DNA of 6,024 bases from DRLZ01 sp036478815 (GTDB taxonomy: Bacteria > Pseudomonadota > Gammaproteobacteria > Methylococcales > DRLZ01), in contig JAZGEP010000349.1 in NCBI GenBank assembly GCA_036478815.1, positions 1 to 6,024 of the forward strand, written 5' to 3'. The position numbers and the translations under genes are program-made. Shown here in pieces: positions 1 through 4,128 of this stretch (the first letter of the stretch is position 1; each line of letters starts with the position of its first letter). The notes beneath the pieces were generated by a model, which was not told the DNA's origin, did not search any database, and worked only from the letters and a program-made list of their open reading frames with translations.

Positions 1-20
1 ACGCTGGTGAGAAATGCGGT

Positions 21-186
21 CTAGGAGGCTGCCCGAGAATAGAAGCCGTAGCGAGGGAAAACGGTTTTGAGTCCATTGTTTCGATTAAATGAGGCGAATA
101 CTTGCTGTATTTAACGAATTTAATCGGAAAAATGGGCCAAAATCCGCTTTTCCGTAGTAGGTTTCTATTCTCGGACAGCCTCCTAG
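21..186. mobile_element. MITE-like palindromic element with CTAG ends
   Basis: The two ends (21-44 and 163-186) are 24-bp inverted repeats with a single mismatch, at position 32. They read CTAGGAGGCTG inward on the left and CAGCCTCCTAG outward on the right. The symmetry continues inward imperfectly: positions 45-75 pair loosely with 132-162, and TTTCGATTAAAT near 78-90 pairs with ATTTAATCGGAA near 116-127. The whole 166 bp could therefore fold as one long hairpin. No ORF or transposase is present. CTAG at both ends is either part of the repeat or a 4-bp target duplication around a 158-bp element (25-182); the latter fits the YTAR target known for some IS5-family elements, but the family assignment is inference. 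It lies about 85 bp upstream of the feo Fur box. Confidence 0.75.
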
Positions 187-193
187 AGTAGTG

Positions 194-221
194 TTGACAC
201 GCTTCTTGGTAAATTTAATTA
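194..221 (+). promoter_or_regulatory. Possible second upstream promoter
   Basis: A perfect TTGACA (194-199) lies 8 bp beyond the palindromic element. It is followed after 16 bp by TAATTA (216-221), a mediocre -10. If active it would transcribe toward feoA through the Fur box region. The weak -10 and the AT-rich context make this a low-confidence candidate. Confidence 0.25.
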
Positions 222-270
222 TCCCACGTTGAAACGTTGGATTTAAGGATAACATGTAAATATTTTAAAA

Positions 271-289
271 AATGATAACGATTCGCATT
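271..289 (+). promoter_or_regulatory. Fur box upstream of feoA
   Basis: AATGATAACGATTCGCATT matches the Fur operator pattern. The 7-1-7 core TGATAAC-G-ATTCGCA (273-287) is an imperfect inverted repeat close to the consensus TGATAAT-N-ATTATCA. It ends 10 bp before the -10 hexamer and covers the -35 region, so Fe(II)-Fur bound here should block RNA polymerase. This fits known iron repression of feo operons. The operator assignment is inferred from motif and position. Confidence 0.75.
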
Positions 290-304
290 AAGATTTGCTA
301 TAAT
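276..304 (+). promoter_or_regulatory. feoABC promoter with extended -10
   Basis: A perfect TATAAT (299-304) is preceded by TGC (296-298), giving an extended -10 of TGnTATAAT. The -35 position at 17-bp spacing is TAACGA (276-281), which is poor. The promoter therefore probably depends on the extended -10. The predicted transcript start is near 311, giving a leader of about 58 nt before the feoA ATG. The -35 region lies inside the Fur box. Confidence 0.7.
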
Positions 305-311
305 ACTTACA

Positions 312-348
312 AATAGTTTGCAAGCACCAACTATTAATTAGTGCTTGC
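312..348 (+). promoter_or_regulatory. Leader with two mutually exclusive hairpins
   Basis: Two perfect inverted repeats overlap in the feoA leader. AATAGTT (312-318) pairs with AACTATT (329-335). GCAAGCAC (320-327) pairs with GTGCTTGC (341-348), with a 13-nt loop. The second left arm lies in the loop of the first hairpin, and the first right arm lies in the loop of the second, so normally only one can form. The second stem ends 6 nt before the AAAGGA ribosome-binding site (355-360). No real U-run follows, so a strong intrinsic terminator is unlikely. A regulatory role is inference. Confidence 0.45.
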
Positions 349-369
349 TTTGTGAAAGGATAGCATTTG

Positions 370-603
370 ATGTTATATCGACTTAAAGATATCGTGATTG
401 GACAAAAGGGACGCGTTGCTGGATTTAATCCTGGAGATAAAGCTTATCGTAAACGCTTATTGGCAATGGGATTAACCCCAGGAGTCGAATTTACTGTCAT
501 ACGCTGTGCTCCGCTGGGCGATCCGGTCCAAATCGAAATTCGTGATTATTCGTTGAGTTTGCGAAAAGCAGAAGCAGACTCATTAATGATAGAAAGGCTT
601 TAG
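370..603 (+). CDS. feoA: Ferrous iron transport protein A (FeoA)
   Basis: A 77-residue cytosolic protein with the size and pattern of FeoA, a small SH3-like beta-barrel that supports FeoB-mediated Fe(II) uptake. The characteristic stretch is present: RLLAMGLTPGVEFTVIR followed by PLGDPVQIEIRDYSLSLRKAEA, with the turn-forming MGLTPG and the late LSLRKAEA strand. The ATG at 370 is preferred over the adjoining in-frame TTG at 367, because AAAGGA (355-360) is 9 nt from the ATG and only 6 nt from the TTG. It is the first gene of the feo operon, behind the Fur-type operator. The gap of 157 bp to feoB is longer than usual for these genes. There is no membrane segment or cysteine cluster. Identity is confident; its exact molecular role within the Feo complex is not settled in the family. 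Confidence 0.95.
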   Translation: MLYRLKDIVIGQKGRVAGFNPGDKAYRKRLLAMGLTPGVEFTVIRCAPLGDPVQIEIRDYSLSLRKAEADSLMIERL

Positions 604-760
604 AATTTCCAAGAGCAGTTTTTTACCGATAGCTGCGTTGCACAAACAGTTGCGTAGTGGTGTTGAGCATTTGAGATCACTTTTAACGCCGCGATTCGCC
701 CTTCAGCAAGATCTTGAACAGATTCTTAAAGCATTACATCGGATTTAATTTGGAGAAACA
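604..760 (+). other. feoA-feoB gap with a coding-like frame
   Basis: This 157-bp gap contains an open frame from just after a TAG at 590-592 to a TAA at 746-748. Its first plausible start is the TTG at 638, giving 36 residues rich in Leu, Gln and charged residues (LHKQLRSGVEHLRSLL and onward, ending ALHRI) that would form an amphipathic helix. No Shine-Dalgarno precedes the TTG. It could be a small unrecognised protein, the remnant of a gene, or chance. The end of the gap carries GGAG (752-755), 5 nt before the feoB ATG. No terminator or second promoter is evident, so feoA and feoB are probably co-transcribed. Confidence 0.3.
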
Positions 761-3115
761 ATGACATTAACGATCGGCCTGGTTGGTAACCCGAATTGTG
801 GGAAAACCACCCTTTTTAACGCATTGACTGGTTCTCATCAGTATGTGGGAAACTGGCCGGGCGTCACTGTGGAACGTAAAACTGGAAAACTGCAGATCGA
901 TCATCCTGCAGGTCAGAAACAATCCATTGATCTAGTCGATTTACCCGGTATTTATTCATTGGATGCTTTGGCAGACAGTGTATCAGTCGATGAACGTATT
1001 GCCCGGGATTATATTGCTTCGGGTGCTGCTGACGTGATGATCAATATCATTGATGCTTCCAATCTGGAACGCAATCTTTATTTAACCACTCAACTGATTG
1101 AAGCCGACATTCCCATGTTGGTGGTATTGAATATGATGGATGCAGCCAAAGAAAAAGGCTTGCGAATTGATATTCAACAATTACAGCAAGCGCTTGGTTG
1201 TCCGGTTATCCCTGTGATTGCATCACGCAGCAAAGGGATTGATGCCTTAAAGTCTGCACTTGCAAATTTTGAAGCACACAATCAGCTTAACAGCGTTCCG
1301 CCAACAATTCGCTATCATCAAGCCATTGAGGATGCATTGCAGACTCTATCTGCTTCAATCAAGCCACTGACACAACAAAACAACTGGAATCAGCGCTGGC
1401 TGGCGTTACGACTTCTCGAAAATGACAGCTGGGCTGGCAGTGTAGTCTCCGAAGAGATCAACACGCAAGCCAGAACATTAACCCAAACAATCGAACAACA
1501 AGCAGACGAAGATATTGACATTCTGGTTGCAGATGGACGTTACAGTTTTGCGCGTTCTATTGTTGATCAAGTCATGTATAAACAAGGACAGCTCAAGCAA
1601 TCACTCACCAAAAAAATTGACCAAGTGGTATTAAACCGCGTGCTAGGTATTCCGATTTTTCTGTTTGTGATGTACCTGCTTTTCCTGTTTACCATTAATG
1701 TCGGCAGCGCCTTCATTGATTTCTTTAATGATTTTATTGGCGTATTGCTGGTTGATACCCCACGCTACTGGATGCAGCAAGCAGGTATTCCCGACTGGTT
1801 AAATCTACTCATTGCTGATGGTCTGGGCGCTGGCGTGCAAGTCGTCGCGACATTTATTCCAATCATCGGCTGTTTATACCTGTTCCTGTCGTATCTGGAA
1901 GATTCAGGTTATATGGCACGCGCAGCATTCATTATGGATCGTTTTATGCGTGTTATCGGCTTGCCAGGCAAAGCGTTTGTGCCTTTACTGGTCGGTTTTG
2001 GCTGTAATGTGCCCGCCATTATGTCGACACGCACCATGGAAAACCAGCGTGACCGGGTGCTGACCATTGTGATGAATCCGTTTATGTCTTGTGGTGCGCG
2101 ATTACCTGTGTATGCCTTGTTTGCAGCGGTATTTTTTCCGGTCGGCGGACAAAACATTGTGTTTGCATTGTATTTGATCGGCATTGCAATTGCGGTAATG
2201 ACAGGATTAGTCATGAAGAACACCCTGTTCAAAGGTGAATCATCGCCCTTCCTTATGGAGCTGCCACCCTATCGCTTACCAACTTTGCACGGTATTCTGC
2301 TACGCACCTGGGACAGGTTAAAAAGCTTTGTATTGCGCGCTGGAAAAATCATTATTCCGGTTGTACTGATTTTAAATGTGTTAAATACATTCGCGCCGGA
2401 TGGCAGTCTGGGACACCAGAGTGATGGCGAGTCTGTATTAGCCAATATCGGCAAAAGACTGATTCCTGTATTTCAGCCAATGGGCGTTTCTGAAAACAAC
2501 TGGCCAGCGGCTGTTGGTATCTTTACCGGCATTTTGGCCAAAGAAGTTGTGGTTGGCACTTTGGATACGCTATATAGCCAAATTGACAGCAACCAGCAAC
2601 ATCTGAACCCAACCAAAACCATTGAAAAACCCGATGTATTACAAGGAATTGCAGCCGCATTCGCGACCATTCCAGAAAACTTGAGTGAATTAACAGATGC
2701 ACTACTTGATCCACTCGGCATCCAGATAGACGAAGTGAGTGATTTATCCATAACCGCCGAGCAACAAGGCGTGGAGATCGGAACTTATGCCGCAATGCAC
2801 AGCCGTTTTGATGGAAAAATTGGCGCGTTTGCTTATTTATTGTTTATTTTACTGTATATGCCATGTGTCGCTGCGATTGCTGCTGTGCACCGTGAAGCAG
2901 GGCGTGGATGGGCAATGTTTGTTGGATTTTGGACAACCGGTCTGGCTTATCTTGCAGCAACTGGTTTTTATCAGGCAGCCACCTGGGCGCGGCATCCACA
3001 ACAATCACTGAACTGGTTAATCGTATTAACGTTAGCACTACTGAGTGTTATCGCAATTCTTTGGTTACTGGGTCGCTATCACAGTCGATATAACCAAAAA
3101 TTGTTGGTCACATGA
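761..3115 (+). CDS. feoB: Ferrous iron transporter FeoB
   Basis: A 784-residue inner-membrane Fe(II) transporter with an N-terminal GTPase domain, near the length of E. coli FeoB. G-protein motifs are intact: G1 GNPNCGKT (9-16), the switch region VGNWPGVTVE (29-38), G3 DLPG (60-63), G4 NMMD (124-127), and a G5-like region around IASRS (153-157). A helical linker (about 165-285) corresponds to the GDI-like domain. Membrane segments follow from about 290. Gate 1 holds GFGCNVPAI with Cys415 and MSCGARLPVY with Cys444. Gate 2 begins GILAKEVVVGTL (590-601), and Cys702 lies in LYMPCVAAIAAV. A soluble insertion of about 90 residues (601-690) follows gate 2, as in enterobacterial-type FeoB. A final hydrophobic helix (about 752-770) closes the protein. 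The start has GGAG 5 nt upstream. All expected motifs are present, so it should be functional. Confidence 0.98.
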   Translation: MTLTIGLVGNPNCGKTTLFNALTGSHQYVGNWPGVTVERKTGKLQIDHPAGQKQSIDLVDLPGIYSLDALADSVSVDERIARDYIASGAADVMINIIDASNLERNLYLTTQLIEADIPMLVVLNMMDAAKEKGLRIDIQQLQQALGCPVIPVIASRSKGIDALKSALANFEAHNQLNSVPPTIRYHQAIEDALQTLSASIKPLTQQNNWNQRWLALRLLENDSWAGSVVSEEINTQARTLTQTIEQQADEDIDILVADGRYSFARSIVDQVMYKQGQLKQSLTKKIDQVVLNRVLGIPIFLFVMYLLFLFTINVGSAFIDFFNDFIGVLLVDTPRYWMQQAGIPDWLNLLIADGLGAGVQVVATFIPIIGCLYLFLSYLEDSGYMARAAFIMDRFMRVIGLPGKAFVPLLVGFGCNVPAIMSTRTMENQRDRVLTIVMNPFMSCGARLPVYALFAAVFFPVGGQNIVFALYLIGIAIAVMTGLVMKNTLFKGESSPFLMELPPYRLPTLHGILLRTWDRLKSFVLRAGKIIIPVVLILNVLNTFAPDGSLGHQSDGESVLANIGKRLIPVFQPMGVSENNWPAAVGIFTGILAKEVVVGTLDTLYSQIDSNQQHLNPTKTIEKPDVLQGIAAAFATIPENLSELTDALLDPLGIQIDEVSDLSITAEQQGVEIGTYAAMHSRFDGKIGAFAYLLFILLYMPCVAAIAAVHREAGRGWAMFVGFWTTGLAYLAATGFYQAATWARHPQQSLNWLIVLTLALLSVIAILWLLGRYHSRYNQKLLVT

Positions 3116-3140
3116 AACAGACTCGTTGGTGGAGAAAATA

Positions 3141-3368
3141 ATGATCTTGTCAGAACTAAAGCAATACATACAAAGCAACCACCGAGTACCCCTGAAGGAT
3201 TTAAGCTATCGCTTTGATGTTGAGCCAGATGCGCTACGTGGTATGTTGCAGCGCTGGATCGACAAAGGTCGATTACGCATACTTGATGCAGGAACACCGT
3301 GTGGAGGCGGCTGCAACAAGTGTGCACCTCAGGATATCGAAATTTACGAGTGGGTTGATAGCCAATAA
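3141..3368 (+). CDS. feoC: FeoC-like winged-helix protein with Cys cluster
   Basis: A 75-residue protein directly after feoB (25-bp gap). GGAG at 3131-3134 is 6 nt before the ATG, which favours this start over longer versions overlapping feoB. Residues 1-50 read as a small winged helix: MILSELKQYIQ, then VPLKDLSYRFDVEPDALRGMLQRWIDKGRLR. A cysteine loop, PCGGGCNKC (53-61), and a short end strand, EIYEW, follow. FeoC proteins bind FeoB's cytosolic part and, in enterobacteria, carry an oxygen-sensitive Fe-S cluster or protect FeoB from proteolysis. Only three cysteines are present (C54, C58, C61, spacing CX3CX2C), whereas Klebsiella and E. coli FeoC have four. This suggests a different ligand set or only weak cluster binding. 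Identity rests on position, size and the Cys motif. Confidence 0.9.
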   Translation: MILSELKQYIQSNHRVPLKDLSYRFDVEPDALRGMLQRWIDKGRLRILDAGTPCGGGCNKCAPQDIEIYEWVDSQ

Positions 3369-3375
3369 ACTCTAA

Positions 3376-3519
3376 TTCTACTTTGTCACATCAAAACGGG
3401 GGATTACACAAATTATTTCTGTAGAGTGCGTTTTACGCACCAGTCGGTGTTGATTTGCCCGTTTGCTATCGCAATGGTGCGTACAACGCACCCTACATTA
3501 ATAATCTGACAAAGTAGAA
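3376..3519. repeat. Nested palindromic repeat element, 144 bp
   Basis: The outer ends are a perfect 13-bp inverted repeat: TTCTACTTTGTCA (3376-3388) and TGACAAAGTAGAA (3507-3519). Inside lie two 22-bp inverted copies (3420-3441 and 3476-3497) that differ at two positions. Each copy is itself a hairpin: GTGCGT-TTT-ACGCAC on the left (3426-3440) and GGTGCGT-ACA-ACGCACC on the right (3476-3492). No coding frame or transposase is present. From memory, GGGTGCGT...ACGCACCC-type repeats are dispersed in many bacterial genomes; this was not checked here. The element starts 7 bp after the feoC stop and may end or stabilise the feo transcript, but no U-run follows. No clear target duplication is seen. 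Confidence 0.75.
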
Positions 3520-3562
3520 CCAAGCGTGACAAGACAGCTCGTTGTTTAATATGCGTCTGTTT

Positions 3563-3680
3563 TTATGGCTTAAACTGCAACAATAACGGTAAAACCTGCT
3601 CAATATTTTCAGCAGGTTCTAAATTCTTCTCTACAAGTGATTTAATTTCGACAGCTAATCTTCGATTCGAAATCCAACTT
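3563..3680 (-). other. Gene-like open frame without a start codon
   Basis: On the minus strand, a frame different from dodecin's stays open from after a TAA inside the dodecin gene's 3' end to a TAA at 3565-3563. It reads RRLAVEIKSLVEKNLEPAEN, then IEQVLPLLQFKP. The amino-acid make-up is protein-like, but there is no ATG, GTG or TTG with a ribosome-binding site at its head. It may be the tail of a decayed gene, a read-through or frameshift extension of dodecin, or chance. I do not recognise the peptide. Confidence 0.25.
3593..3618 (-). terminator. Hairpin downstream of dodecin, weak terminator
   Basis: AACCTGCT (3593-3600) and AGCAGGTT (3611-3618) form a perfect 8-bp stem with a 10-nt loop. 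On the minus strand the stem ends in TTTT and then ACC, so the U-run is short. It lies 37 bp beyond the dodecin stop and could end that transcript weakly. For feo, coming from the other side, the following bases are CTAAATTC, which is no better. Confidence 0.4.
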
Positions 3681-3864
3681 TAATAGTCACTTGCCAATGT
3701 TGAATCGCACCGTCATCAATATCACCTCGCGTTTCTACCACCTGAAACCAATGCATGTTTTTAATCGACTTGGCCGCTTTACTAATAGCATTTTGAATCG
3801 CCTGATCACTTCCAACAGTTGAGCTGCCAGTTAATTCAATATGTTTATACACATGATCATTCAT
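3655..3864 (-). CDS. Dodecin, flavin-binding small protein
   Basis: A 69-residue protein matching the dodecin family, which assembles into hollow dodecamers that store or buffer flavins in the cytosol. The opening DHVYKHIELTGSS, the helix DQAIQNAISKAAKSIKN, the segment WFQVVETRGDIDDG and the closing QVTIKVGFR are all typical. Trp39, which stacks on the flavin in the family, and Gln58 are present. The start is supported by AGGAG (complement of 3872-3876), 7 nt before the ATG. It is convergent with feoC, so it is not part of the feo operon, and its upstream neighbour on the same strand is the barrel gene 265 bp away. Two direct copies of TTTGCAATTA (3878-3887 and 3901-3910) sit just upstream of its start. 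Full length, with no sign of damage. Confidence 0.95.
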   Translation of the reverse strand: MNDHVYKHIELTGSSTVGSDQAIQNAISKAAKSIKNMHWFQVVETRGDIDDGAIQHWQVTIKVGFRIED

Positions 3865-4128
3865 ATTTAAGCTCCTGTTTGCAATTACTCGCTTTCATAA
3901 TTTGCAATTATCGCATTAATACGCATTTTCATGCTCACATAAGTGATTCTGTAAATTCAATGTTGTTTTTTTCTACCCACCTGCAAGGAATAACACGGGA
4001 ACATTTTATGTATCAATTTTTTATTCGTTCAGAACCCTTTTCTGCCTCAACCCAAGCTACCGTGCTAGTGTATATTTGACAAAATAATCAGAACCATTAC
4101 TAATTTTGATTGGCTTTTTCGACCAAAC
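3865..4128. other. Intergenic region between dodecin and barrel gene
   Basis: This 264-bp AT-rich stretch holds the dodecin upstream region. Apart from the AGGAG site and the 10-bp direct repeat TTTGCAATTA (starts 23 bp apart, about two helical turns), I see no convincing sigma-70 promoter. No intrinsic terminator for the barrel gene is clear just below 4129. No credible ORF is present: the longest plus-strand reading overlaps dodecin, and a 23-codon frame at 4008-4079 lacks a good ribosome-binding site. Confidence 0.6.

Noticed and set aside
223..241. Short dyad CGTTGAAACG as an operator
   Set aside because: The arms are only 4 bp and no known motif matches. Such a dyad is expected by chance at this length.
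367..369. TTG start for FeoA one codon before the ATG
   Set aside because: The ATG at 370 has the better spacing (9 nt) from AAAGGA, and the extra residue is not needed for the FeoA fold.
1812..3093. Several open frames on both strands inside feoB
   Set aside because: They overlap an intact feoB with all its motifs, have unconvincing Cys/Trp- or Ser-rich compositions, and lack ribosome-binding sites.
3045..3140. N-terminal extension of FeoC overlapping the end of feoB
   Set aside because: FeoC homology begins at the ATG at 3141, which has GGAG at a good distance. The extension is feoB read in another frame.
3376..3519. CRISPR array
   Set aside because: The repeats are inverted, not direct and regularly spaced, and only two inner copies exist.
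3819..4079. Plus-strand frame of 86 codons over the dodecin start
   Set aside because: It overlaps the dodecin start antisense, has a low-complexity composition and no ribosome-binding site. The inner 23-codon frame at 4008 is equally unsupported.
4060..4128. Intrinsic terminator for the barrel gene
   Set aside because: The best minus-strand stem found (AATCA/TGATT) is 5 bp with a long loop and is not followed by a usable U-run.
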